From NCBI GenBank assembly GCA_024663395.1, contig JANFAH010000008.1, positions 186,001 to 250,000 on the forward strand: a stretch of 64,000 nt of DNA, read 5' to 3'. Position numbers and translations under genes: made by a program. The notes beneath the pieces are model-generated. The model saw only the letters and a program-made list of their open reading frames with translations. It made no database searches and was not told the origin of the DNA. Below are positions 32,890-43,610 of this stretch, in pieces (the first letter of the stretch is position 1; each line of letters begins with the position of its first letter). The DNA comes from Pisolithus tinctorius (taxonomy: Eukaryota; Basidiomycota; Agaricomycetes; Boletales; Pisolithaceae).

Positions 32890-34084
32890 GGACACGGCCA
32901 TACTGACCGATGGAACCACCAGCATAGTATCTGCGGTCACTTCAGCCCTGCCTTCCACAATAGCGACACCGTCAACCAGCTTTCTACCGATATCCGTGCC
33001 CGTCCCGGTGACGACCTCTACCGACTCACCCACTACCAGGCAAGTCGCAAGATGTCGTTTTTCGCAGACACTAGCTAACAGCCATCCAGTGAACAACCAA
33101 CCACGACAGCACCTACCACTACTTCGACTTCGAGTTCACCAACACCTACCACCCCGTCGAGCACCCCCACATCCTCGTCCACACCTCCCGTCCCTTCGAG
33201 CACTTCATCCACTGACCCACAATCTTTTACTTCCACCACGCCTCCTGGCATTCCGACCACCATCACCTCATCCTTTGTCACCGTCATAGGTGGCTCAACC
33301 TATACTGTACGTCGTGCGCATATACGCTCCTATATGCACCGTACCCACTACTCAACCACACCCTCAGACACAGAGTCTCATCGCAAGCGTGATCCCCTCC
33401 CAATCATCATCAAACTCGGACCAACGTGCCGCCATCATCGGTGGCTCTGCAGCAGGCGGTGCCGTCCTCCTCATTATCATCGTATCCGTCATCTTCTTCC
33501 TGCGACGGAAACATTTCAAGCGTCTACGCATTCTCGACGCTATCATGAACACCCGGACTCAGGCTCAAAAGCGGGCAATGTTGCTCGCTGGCGAAGACTG
33601 GGACGATGACCCCCACCCACCGCCTTCCAGATATCGGGATTACGAAACTCCGTGGGACGTAGGCAGTCCACATGGAAGCTTGAGCATGCACTCGTTCGTT
33701 CCACCTGGAAGCCCGGGATTAGGTCCTCATCCCAGTCCTTTGCCTAGTCTCAGGTCTGGCGGTTCAGGGATGGGCATGTCCGGAGCTGGAATGGTCTCTG
33801 GACCGTCCACACTGACGCTTCACCAGTCTCGCAGATCAGAATCTGGCTCTATGTTCCGGGAAGACGTTTGGCCACCCCCAAATGAGCGGAGCAGACTCAT
33901 CGATCCGCTCTCGAGCAGCCAAGAAATTGAACTCGGCAGCATAGTGAATGACGTTATGGGACCGCCTACTGCTTCCGCGCCTTCGGAACAACCACATCAG
34001 TCGAATCCATTAATGACGTCGTCGGCCAAGGACGAAGACGAGTCACTCGAGCCACTCATGAAGGCAGCAGGATTGCAGTCCTAG
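32890..34084 (+). CDS. Ser/Thr-rich single-pass membrane protein (sensor-like)
   Basis: A Ser/Thr/Pro-rich ectodomain (about 32,890-33,306, with SVTDTAILTDGTTSIVSAVT and TTITSSFVTVIGGSTYT) is followed by a clear GT-AG intron at 33307-33367. The last exon (33368-34084) encodes TQSLIASVIPSQSSSN, a Gly/Ala-rich entry, the transmembrane helix AVLLIIIVSVIFFL, a basic stop-transfer RRKHFKRLR and a cytoplasmic tail of about 180 residues. The layout matches basidiomycete Mid2/WSC-like wall-sensor or mucin-type proteins, but no cysteine-rich domain is seen. The start codon and the first splice junction (near 33,008-33,081) could not be fixed. A deleted copy lies at 28.1 kb, and a decayed copy of its 3' end at 36.06-36.26 kb. 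Confidence 0.65.
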
Positions 34085-34562
34085 GAAGTCTCTCTTTGCA
34101 GCAAAAATTACCTGATGAACTGCTAGATGGTCATCGCCACCATCTTTAGCATGCTCGCTCCCTCTTTCTCATCAATGCATTACCAGTGGACATATTGGGT
34201 ACCCAGTTTTCCATACCTGCCGATGCATGTCGATCTTTGATCTGCAGACCATAATGTACAGCGTTGAGTACATACATAATTTGCTGACATACTCTTAGGA
34301 TGGTTGCCGTTTACGTTGCGGACAAGGTCGCATTTGTTGCTACCACCACCACCAATTACTCTTGTACATCCTTCACCCTCAGGGACGCTTGGCACATTTA
34401 GGTACACCGTACTCATAGAACATGTCGATAATGTCCAATATGTCCAGGTTGAATTCGTAGTAGCGAAACAAGCTTGTAAATATATACATATCAACAGTCC
34501 GTGCAAATGCAAGTGTCCCATCCTCTCCACTCGCCATGGCTACTAGGTACCAAGTGGGCCCC
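34085..34562. other. Intergenic; equivalent of the Plavaka insertion site
   Basis: The stretch 34,240-34,345 resembles the two flanks of the Plavaka element (36,400-36,450 and 43,611-43,700) joined without the element, so it serves as a paralogous empty site near 34,297-34,302. The minus-strand frame at 34180-34530 has no recognised domain. Confidence 0.55.
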
Positions 34563-35123
34563 CTAAGAGACAGTCACGGTCTCGTTCGTGTATTGAAGTC
34601 CTGTCTCCAACTCCGCCTATAACAAAGCACACACACGTCAAAAAAAAATCAGATCACACAAAATTGCGACACAAAGAATAACTCACCCCAATCAAATAGA
34701 AGTTGATGACACCCAGTTGCGCAGTCCCGCTCGCGAACGAACTCGGCACCATCACAGAAATGTTGGCGGTCAACTGTCCAGCGGGAGGAGTGAACGGGCC
34801 CTGGTACAGGACGATACCCATAGCTTCGTTGGGGGGGTAGCACCCCGTCGAGGAGCAGGACTGCAGCCCGATCACGACGGTGACGAAGTCGATGTTCGAA
34901 GTAGAGTCCTGTTGTTGTTGTTGTGCCGATTGATAACAACAGTTAGCACCCCGAACCGGGACTATGATATATATACAGCACGTACCGCCGCCTGTAGTTC
35001 GACAGTGACGTTCTTGCCTGGGGTCAGAGAAGTCCCAGCGGGTGGTGACACGATTCGCATATTCTGGGCCATAACAAACCCAAGAAGGGTAGCAAGGTAA
35101 AGCAGAGTCTTCACAAAATGCAT
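34563..35123 (-). CDS. Small secreted protein, copy 1
   Basis: Three exons (34986-35123, 34687-34908, 34563-34616) give 137 residues. A signal peptide MHFVKTLLYLATLLGFVMA is cut near residue 19-20. The mature protein starts with SPPAGTSLTPGKNVTVEL, similar in tone to the immunoglobulin-like Kre9/KNH wall proteins, then VVIGLQSCSSTGC with two close Cys, a VMVPSSFASGTAQL block and a short last exon ending NETVTVS. I know such proteins as a lineage-expanded Agaricomycete secreted family with no settled function. It has a diverged paralogue at 43,888-44,443 with the same exon plan. Confidence 0.85.
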
Positions 35124-36450
35124 CTCGGAATGCGTCTGATTATCAGTGTGTGGAAGGGAATGAGTCTACTAGATGTAAGATGGAGAAGGGGGAAGTGGAG
35201 AGACGTTTTTTTTCTTGTGCTTTGGAGAAAGTGGAGCATGTTGCACTCTCTCTTTTAAATATCATGGGGTAGGTATGCAGTGTGCACAGCCAGGTCTCCG
35301 GTTGTATACCATATGACCGTGACCTGATTTGCAGGTGGCAATCGGCAACAAATCGGAGGAAGGAACCGTCACATCAGCTGGGCCCTTCCGCTTTGCCGGC
35401 AATAGGTCCTTGGTTATAACGGTAAATACATATGTGTGTGCGTTGCATACAACATACCATAGCAACCTCCGCATGAAAGTTTTCATTTCATTTTTTTCCA
35501 CCGTATATACACACGAGCACCTTCTGGCACGATCGAGATCGCAGGGACGCACGGCTAACGATGGCCGGGGCAGGAAAATACATATGATGGCTATTGCGTC
35601 AAAAATGGATCCGGAGGTCACGTTCGCGTGTGCTGAGCCTGGCATCAGCTCGACTAGTAGTAAGCCAATGCGTCATGAGTAAGGAGTCCGTCCCTATTGT
35701 GAAATAGTAGTCGGTGGGAACATCCCCTGGTAGTAACCGGTGCGCAGGGCCGCAGTATTTAGTATTGAGTGATGAGGCTCCAAGTAACTGCCATCGCCCG
35801 AGGGGAGGCGTTCATGTTAACCATGTGGAGCTGTTTCTGACGGGATGATGGGCCCTGAAACAGTAAGTGCCGAAGAAGGTTCAAAGCTAGTAGGTTAAAA
35901 TAGCTCGGAGGACACTGGCCTGTGACTATACTGCACCCGCGATTGTAAACTTTGGAAGAGCATGGACAGTACTTACGAGCCTCGTGCACAGTCTTTGATC
36001 TTACATAAACTGACCGCATGCAAGCACACTGGTCACCGTTCCGAACGAACGGGTCAGCAGACTCATCAGTCCGCTCTCGTGCAGCCGGTATCGTGGGGAC
36101 CACTTACTAGTTGCTTTTAGCGCCTTCGGAACAACGCGTTGGCCAAATCCATCCATCAATGACGTCGTCGGTTAATGATGAACTAGACGCGAGATTAGGC
36201 ACTCTTGGAGGCTGTAGGGTTGCTGGGGGGAGGGGTCTACTTCTAGCAGCTGCGGATGAGCTGCTGGGATAGTTACCGACAACGCTCGCTCGCTCCTCCA
36301 TTTCATCAATGCATCTGCATTCTTTCGGTCTACACAAATGCGAATGCCAGTGAACATAGCCGGCACCCACTTTCCAATATACCTGCCGGTGCATGTCAAT
36401 CGGACCATAATGTACAACGTCGAATACATTATGTGCTTCCATGCTTAATA
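35124..36450. other. Intergenic between duplication copies
   Basis: Contains the downstream part of duplication copy 1 and, from about 36,056, the decayed start of copy 2, including a broken relic of the membrane protein 3' end. Frames here carry no recognised domain. Confidence 0.6.
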
Positions 36451-36480
36451 TTACATCAGCAAAACCGCCCAGACCTAGCA
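36451..36480 (+). repeat. Left terminal inverted repeat of Plavaka element
   Basis: Starts TTACATCAGCAAAAC and matches the reverse complement of 43580-43609 at 28 of 30 positions. Similarity stops right after it. Confidence 0.9.
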
Positions 36481-36715
36481 GAGCCCGGCAGAATCCGGCG
36501 CGGCTAGCTAGGCCTCGGAAGAGCTGACACATATCTGCTAGGCCTAGCTAGACCTCGCAAGTGTCACCAAGGTGGGGAGTCGAACTTACTGGCGTTTGCT
36601 AGGGCATGAAGTGACCATGCGAGACCTAGCTAGGTGACGACCGGGGCTTGCATGACCTAGCTAGGTGACAACTGGGGCTTGCATGGCCTAGGTAGGCGAC
36701 GAGAGCGTCCGACGC
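36481..36715. repeat. Left subterminal CTAG-rich repeats
   Basis: Several copies of CCTAGCTAGG-like words, including two near-identical units with GACCTAGCTAGGTGACGACC and its variant. Such clusters are often transposase-binding sites; that role is inferred. Confidence 0.65.
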
Positions 36716-36839
36716 TTTGGATAGATTAGCTGCAAATGTATATTACTAGCCACCCGCTTGTACTAGTATTGGATACACTCTTGCATTAACAAACGATGAA
36801 ACGTCGTGAATTTGATGATGGCTACGAAGGATGATACTG

Positions 36840-39800
36840 TTAATGATCTCTCTGATCGAACTCGTTGTCATCGAAGTCCTGGACTTCATCATCTGAACCG
36901 GAGTCAACTGCATCGTCCTCTTCGTCAATAACCTGTTCCAAGTCGCCATATCCATACTCCTCCATCTCGTCAGCCAGATTGTCGGGTATAAGTAGATCAC
37001 CAGGCACTGATTGGTCGCTCTCAGATGCAGTATCACTTCCACTGTCTTGGTCAACGCCTTCCCCGAGATTGTGTGCCTTGTCCTCATCCATCAACTCATT
37101 GTCAGTGTCCTCTGTTATGCCGTGCTCACATTCCAGGGTAAAAGGTCTTCTGTCCAACTTGTCTCGGTCATCAAGAAGGCAGCGCGTGGCCTCATGAGTC
37201 GTCTTGTGTCCTACTGCCCCACCACGGAATCGCATGAACATGTCACGGTCGACAAACCTTTTAAATCATGTTACATAGGATAGAAAATGTATATCAAGCA
37301 CTTACATGTTTACGTAGTACCACTCCCAATCTTCGTCATTCTCCAATTTATGGCGAGCAGTTGAGGGGGGTAAGAGATCTTTTGTGCGTCCAAAATGATA
37401 AGCGGGGATGAGATGGACAGCCCGCACAACGTCGTTCGGATCAATAAATCCAAATGCATTGGCGAGGTCATCTTGCGGATAAAAGCCAACCCGCGGAAGA
37501 CGCTTCACGGACCACCCAGCCTTGAAGTTTTTATCACGTGCGAACCAACGTACCCACAGGACATCGATACGCCTGGTAGAGCGATCGTCGAGCTCAGGTC
37601 CGTTGTAGCGGACCTCGAGGTGGAAGATTGCAATGATACGTGCGTACCAGTACGGATGGGGGTTCTCCTCAGTCTCATGGGATAGAACCATGATATCGGC
37701 ATGTGTACGTGGGTTGAGCGAATCCTGGTCTCGGCGAAGGTCATATGTAGTGAAATTCACGCGCAACACGTTGTGCCTGTAGAGACGGTTCTTGATGATT
37801 ATGAGGGCGTTGTGTTGAACCTGCGTAAATTCTTGTTCCTCACCATCAACTGTTTCGTTGCCAAGTAGTCGTCCGAGGATGTGAGCTTTGAGCCGTGGAA
37901 GAAAGTCCTGATCCGAAAGATATGTTATACTAGGCAACACAGTAAATGTATCATACTCACCTTAAGAGCAAGATCATTTTTGTGCGTTGACAGGAATGGC
38001 GCGATGTTGTAGTAATCTTTTCGACTTTGCCCGACTTGGTAGTGCACTTCCAGTGAACACTTTGGCAGTGATTCGCACTTGAATTGGGCGCGTTTCCCCT
38101 GCATGATATGCAATAGCCGTTCACGGTGTTGATGCTGGGCAATTCCACGTGCAAAAGCAATCTTGTTTGTCCTTGAATAAAACCGTTTGACGCGCCGGTG
38201 CTCTAGTTCACCCTAAGACTGTAGTTAAACAGGACCGGGGTTTGATTATAAATTCTATGACTTACGACTTGTGTCGAGTAGTTGTCTGTCGTGCCAAAGA
38301 GTCTGATGGTGTCGACATAATCACCTAACGCGTGTAATTTGTATGTCGCCAGGTTGAAAGACCGTTGCTTGCGCCCCCCAGATACTGTATTTCCAATGTT
38401 AGACGATGCCACTGATGCTCTTGCGATCTTTGAACCCTGGCGACGAGCGCGTGCGGCTGTTTCACGAGGGAGGTCGTATGTCTTGAACGCTGAGCAGCAT
38501 TCATCCGAAAACTTTCGTATGCTGCTACCTAAACGAGTTGTGCTGTTATCAAAGTGGAAAAGGGTTGTCTCCGTATGCATACGAAGTTTTCCGAATGCAT
38601 GCCACGTAGCAAGTTCGAATAATAGATTCAAGACGACGCTGTTAAATGGTTCTGGGAGTAATCCTTCCATGACAGGGATAATGCACTAGTAAGGTAGTGT
38701 CAATGCAGCAGGAACAGATCGGTGGATGATTCGCTCACCTGCAAGATATCTTCAAAGTCCCGTGCCGCGAGTTTCGTGAGATCCGACACATTATTACTGA
38801 ATCTTCGTATCGTGCCCCTCCCAAATGTCGGCATCAAACGAAAGCTATATGTCATTGTCAGCAATTGAAAAATAGTAGGTAGAATAACTACCGTTTGTTG
38901 AACTCTTGAATGCAATTGTCGCCCACCTCGTAGATAATCCAGATAAGGTGCGTCAGAATCGCCTTCCACACTCCAAGCTCGAACTCGTGCATGAAGTCTG
39001 GTACAAATAATCTGAAGAAGTTGAAACCAAATCTTGACAGTTTTTCAGAGAATGCGTTCTTCAAATAAAAATGTCAGTGAAATGCAATCTGTTAACATTA
39101 CACCGTACCCGAGTTGGAGTAAACGAGAACATGCCCAAGATGTTTTCGACTGCAGCGCTGATCACGCTGCGTCCAAACTCAAAGATGGCCTTGCGTGCGC
39201 TTTCGATAGAAGAGCGGCGGCGCTCGTCGTCGACTCGTTTGGTTTTCTTTCGACTGTGCCGATCCTTCTTTGCACCGAGATTGAAAATAGTGGCCTTTTG
39301 GACCAGACAACGTGGGCAAGGTGACCTGCCGAGGAATTTCAGGGTCGCCAAAAGGGTCCTGGAAGGCATTTAGTAATGACACGTTGCAGAAACCATAAAC
39401 GTACTTTTCCGGATAGTCAGCTGAGTATGTCAATATACGTGGAAAAACCCGCCGCAATACACCATCGGGAAATTTTATTATCATTCCGTGTTCGTACGCA
39501 TCAAGGAAGTCGTCATCGAGTAAAAAGTTCCATATTGCTTGCATCAGCTCTCGCTTGCAGTGTGTGAGCACCGCCGCTGTCGCACTAGTACCAAATGTCT
39601 TCTTGTAGTAATCTTGGATCGTGTCTGGCAACTGAGACAATTACATAGGCTTCAGGGCGATGACATCATTTAATTATTACCTTTGGTATGTATGCCAGGT
39701 GATGAGCAGCAAAGGCATTTGGTTTGGCACGAAGATATTTGGACTGGTTCCCAAGGAAAAGGTATATTGGCCACAGCGCAGCATTTCCGAAACTCGCAAG

Positions 39801-41067
39801 ATGCGTAGAGTCCGACCAAATCATTATGCCTGCAATTACGGTCTCCAAGTTGCAATCGCGACGCTGTCCCTTAATCTCCTCATGTTCTTCGAGCATGACA
39901 TCGGCTGTGTAGATTTCTGAAAATATACGTTCTGGGGTGGCCGCCGTGTCGTCATCTGGCTGCCAATAGAGTTTGTATGGCGTGGCATTATACTCCTCGG
40001 CAGTGGTCTCGGCAAATGCGGACCTAATTACCTCAGTGAGTTTGCGGTAATGAAGCCCTTCGACCCGAAATTCCGGGGCACGCTCTTCGGGTGCTTTCAC
40101 CTTTTCACATGGTAACCGAATAGTAATAGATGCCGTATGCCAGTTATCTTCGGCAAAGATAGTGGATGCATCGAGTCGTTTTAATTCTTGTGTGGCGTTG
40201 AAGTCTTGCAGGTCTGCGTGATCGAAATCATCAGCGAGAATTACATTGTGCACGAGATTATTGAGGTCGTCTATAGATTTCTGATTGGAACCGCCATTGT
40301 AGAACCACCCCATTAGCCGCCAAACTGTCGCATTCAGGAATGGCTTGAAGTAACTTTCATTAATAGATCTAAGCGAGTTACCAATTCGGGGATGCCACAT
40401 GTCATCCCGATCACCTCGTTCCAAGTTATGGCTGTCACAGAGTTGCTCCATATGGATGGAGCTCTCTGGATCATACATAGGGAAGCCACCTTCATATTCG
40501 CGGAACATGCCGTATCCATTAGGGTCAGTGCGATATATAGGCGAGAGCGGACTTTCTCCTGGTTGATTTTCCGCTGTGTCCATCGCATCAGCATCGTATG
40601 GAGGGCCATCCTGCAGGTCATCGACGACCGGTGCAGGGACAGGCGCAACAGGCAACTCGTCCCGATAACGTTGTGGTAGCCGGCGATGGCGTTTGGGCAG
40701 ACCTGAAGGTCGATGCTCAATGTCTTCACCTAAGTCTGGCCCATCAAACTGCAATGTTTCTGTGAGTACTAGATACCTTTCGTCTCTGCAATGTTAACTT
40801 TACCCCAAGGTCAGCAAATTCTGCCAGTCGTTGTGCATGCCGTGCCTCTCGCTCCTCTTCCTCACGCCGTCGGGTGGCTTCTGCCTCCTCTTGGAGGCGT
40901 TGGAGCCTCTCCGACTCAGCTTGTTGTGTTGCCATGCGTTCCCTGTACTCACGAAGCATCTTATTGTCGGCAGATTCTTTATTCGGGCACCATCGTTTTG
41001 TGTGCATAGACAGTCCACGATCGCCCCGGACGATCTTGCCACAGGCAAGGCAAGGGATATCTGCCAT
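36840..41067 (-). CDS. Plavaka-type transposase, unbroken
   Basis: Ten exons splice into one frame of 1,257 residues (minus strand: 40804-41067, 39681-40748, 39405-39631, 39109-39358, 38892-39058, 38739-38844, 38266-38685, 37961-38212, 37306-37907, 36840-37257). All introns are 46-55 nt, GT-AG. An N-terminal C2HC-type finger (CLACGKIVRGDRGLSMHTKRWC region) precedes a charged helix. The catalytic core follows: WSDSTHLASFG (Asp near 401), PDFMHEFELGVW (Asp near 624) and GELEHRR (Glu near 836), the presumed DDE triad. NLATYKLHALGDY and TTDNYSTQ are family signatures. The C-terminus is acidic. Unlike the relic at 5.9 kb, no stop or frameshift was found, so it may be active. Confidence 0.92.
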
Positions 41068-41219
41068 AGTGGTGAGTCACTGCCGTTTCATGCTCGCCGT
41101 TCAACATTCAACATACTAATTGCCCCCTTTAGGACGTTTTTGATCGGATTCCCCTGACTCTTTTAAAGACCCTTCCTCGTGTTTCTCTCTCCTTCTTGTC
41201 TCCATCTTCTTTCGTTGCC
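41068..41219. promoter_or_regulatory. Shared 152-bp intergenic region of two divergent genes
   Basis: The start codons of the transposase and the DUF6698-like gene are 152 bp apart and face away from each other. A TTTTAAAG TATA-like word lies about 60 bp before the plus-strand ATG, and a pyrimidine-rich tract adjoins it. Bidirectional promoter use is inferred. Confidence 0.55.
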
Positions 41220-42607
41220 ATGGATCCCGCTGCTTCAGTTCCCATAGATCCCGCGCTCCTTACTCCATCTGAATTATTGGCGTCGACGCGTAATGTGGAT
41301 GCGCCGCAACGCGACTTGCCAGTCCCTACGCGCACCTTGAAGGACAAACTTGCCAACCTGCCTCAGCATGATTCATATGCCGCATATGAAGTTGCTGGAA
41401 AGAAAATGGCGTGTCTCATAAACCCAGGTTTTTCACCTCTCACAGCCCTCAGAGTCGGACTTAAGGATTCCCGTAACCAATGGGATGAGATTCCGTTGTA
41501 AGTGTTTGTTGATGCCTTGACAACGGCACGCACTGACACACCTCAACCTTGTAGGGAGTGTAGCGAGGTCGACCGATACCTTATCATCTACTACCAGATG
41601 CTACGCTACGTTCCTTGGCTGCACGAGGAGTTGAGGATCATGGACACACGTGAGTTTGAGAAAGTGGCCAGTAAGGTAATGATCTATGCGCATATACTCA
41701 ACAGTATGCTGACTTTCATGTCTAGATAACTACAGGAATGAGCCTCCAACGCTCCATGGATCTTGGTTCGGTTAAACACGCCGGTTTAGCCTACATCCCC
41801 CTTGATATGCATGGGACCTTTGCCCTTAATCCCCCGTTGCTGAAGGGTGAGGACAAATCTGACCGGGGTTTCAATCATCCACAGCTCGCGGAACTTCTTT
41901 GTCCACGCAAGAAACTTGACTTGTTCAAGAAGGATCCAGCAGGGTAAGTCCGCATTTACTCTTCTTTTGCTTGCGTAAACTGAGGAACGCCACATAGCAC
42001 AATGACTGCTCTTCAAACTGGCGCCATTGATGTCACGACATGGAATTGGCCGACATTTTTCTACGAAGACGGTTTGTATGATCCGCAAAACCGGCACCAT
42101 GGCCTCTTTCGTGGTCACATCGCTTGGCGGGTAAGTTAATTCAGACGTCATGATATTCTAACTCAATTTTCATTGCAGTTCTACGTACACCTCTTCATCG
42201 GGCTGTCTGCAGCAGCAAAGGGCGTCGTTACCAGCAATGCTTCGAAGAAGGCAAAGAATCGTGCATGGGGCCTTACGGAGGTCACACCACATATCATTGC
42301 ATATGTTCACGTCATCGTAAGTGTCACTACCGGAGGCCTACATGCTTATGATTTGACACTCTTCCCAATCCAGGCTTATTTCACTCTGAGCGCAGAACAG
42401 AAATGGACAAACACAACTGGGAACATCGACTTAGCAGAAATGGCATGGTATATTGTCGATATGTTCGAAGATCGAGATGATTGGACACGCGAGACATTGG
42501 CCTGGTGGAACTCGTACGTCTCTTTTATAACTACATACAGGTGATCTACTATCTCTTGTAGACGTGCTTTTCCGGAACGTTCGCGAAATGGTTCGAAAGC
42601 CTTGTAG
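41220..42607 (+). CDS. DUF6698-like protein carried by the Plavaka element
   Basis: Seven exons (41220-41497, 41555-41675, 41726-41943, 41998-42130, 42179-42316, 42374-42513, 42562-42607) give 357 residues. Conserved blocks DRGFNHPQLAELLCP, WNWPTFFYEDGLYDP, GLFRGHIAWR and LAWWNS match the protein family I know as DUF6698, common in Agaricomycetes and of unknown function. The frame closes at TAG 42605-42607. Past that stop the same frame stays open to 43039 for 144 codons, encoding a Ser-rich, acidic tail with a nuclear-localisation-like KPKLKKRKK. The tail was therefore probably cut off by a recent stop. Head-to-head placement with the transposase inside the inverted repeats suggests a transposition-related role. 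Confidence 0.85.
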
Positions 42608-43289
42608 CGTCGCATTGAACCCGACTCGGATGACGATGTGGTGCACATCCGAGCAACACGTGGCTCCACTGTCAGCAGCAACCCATCGTCCTCCTTAGGC
42701 GGCGGCTCCGATGTCAACAACAACGCTTCATGCTCCAACGGAATCAGCAGCGCCGGGTCCTCTGATAATGCCGGCTTCGACTTCAGTGCCATCACGACTG
42801 AGAACCGTGGCACTTCTCCCCTTACAAGTGATGAAGAGGACTCGGAGGAGTTGGTGGCTCCAGTTCCTCGCCGGGCCAAGCCAAAGCTCAAAAAGCGCAA
42901 GAAGGCCGACGAAGACATTTTTATTACTGACACTGAAGATCGGGCCCCAGCTAGCGCGACACTAGAAATAGCCAAGGCCACTACCTGTGCTGGCAAGCCA
43001 CGCGGACGTGCTGGGAAGAAGCGCGCCAATGGTTTCTGACTCCTTTGCATTTGGTATTTATTCTCTCTTGTGCTGTTCCATCCATCTCACATACTCTGAC
43101 AGCCGTTCTTTTCTTCATTCATCCCATTGCCATCGTTATCGTTTGCGAACCCATTTGCCTCTTCATACGTGCACTGGACACTTCACATTCACCTCAATAC
43201 TTCGGTATTCATCATCTTGCACACAGCTGTGTTGTTCTCGTGCACGCTTTCACTGTGTAGTGTAGTATGTGTGTAATATATGTGATTTG

Positions 43290-43579
43290 GTGATCAAAAT
43301 CAGTCCTAGTAAGGTCGAGTAAAGCAGTAGTAAAGTGAGCGAGAACTAGCAAGCTGAACAGGGCCTAGCAAGGTCAGTCAGACCAGTAAGGCCTAGCTAG
43401 GCCTAGCAAGGCCAGTCGGACCATGCGAACGCTAGCAAGGCTGGCCAGAGACTGCTCAGCCAAGTAGAAGTTGCAAGGCTAGCAGTACCTAGGTTGTGCA
43501 GAGAACAACCGTGCTCGGTGCTGCTCGGACTAGCAGCCCCTACTAGGCTGAGTAAGCCTAGCACGGCCTAGCAAGGCCT
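43290..43579. repeat. Right subterminal CTAG-rich repeats
   Basis: Repeated CCTAGCAAGG and CCTAGCTAGG words fill about 290 bp next to the right inverted repeat, mirroring the left end but longer. Confidence 0.65.
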
Positions 43580-43609
43580 TGCTAGATCTGGGCGCTTTTG
43601 CTGATGTAA
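43580..43609 (-). repeat. Right terminal inverted repeat of Plavaka element
   Basis: Ends GCTTTTGCTGATGTAA on the plus strand, the inverted counterpart of 36451-36480. Confidence 0.9.
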
Positions 43610-43610
43610 C

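Larger units (their letters stand above)
33890..36050. repeat. Tandem segmental duplication, copy 1 (about 2.1 kb)
   Basis: This unit (3' end of the membrane protein gene, the small secreted protein gene and about 0.9 kb beyond it) is repeated as 36,056-36,450 plus 43,611 to about 45,187. Matching landmarks include the CGCCTTCGGAACAAC string, the secreted protein gene and the TCATGAGTAAGGAGTCC string at 35,675 and 44,912. Confidence 0.8.
36451..43609 (-). mobile_element. Complete Plavaka-type DNA transposon, 7.16 kb
   Basis: Terminal inverted repeats of 30 bp with two mismatches bound the element (36451-36480 and 43580-43609; both start TTACATCAGCAAAA). CTAG-rich subterminal repeats lie inside each end. 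It carries an unbroken transposase gene (minus) and a divergent DUF6698-like gene (plus). It sits inside the second copy of a tandem duplication; the other copy gives an uninterrupted paralogous site near 34.3 kb. ATA lies just outside each end if one extra base is allowed at the right, so a 3-bp target duplication is possible but not certain. Confidence 0.88.

Noticed and set aside
33008..33081. A GC-AG intron at 33040-33081
   Set aside because: The splice would put the next Thr/Ser-rich exon out of frame, so the junction is left open.
36570..36600. tRNA-like GGGGAGTCGAAC string
   Set aside because: No cloverleaf can be drawn around it; it lies in the CTAG-rich subterminal repeats.
36865..37197. 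Ser-rich plus-strand frame
   Set aside because: It is the complement of the acidic C-terminal exon of the transposase.
39071..39373. Plus-strand open frames across the Plavaka transposase
   Set aside because: They are shadows of the minus-strand exons, which splice into one conserved protein.
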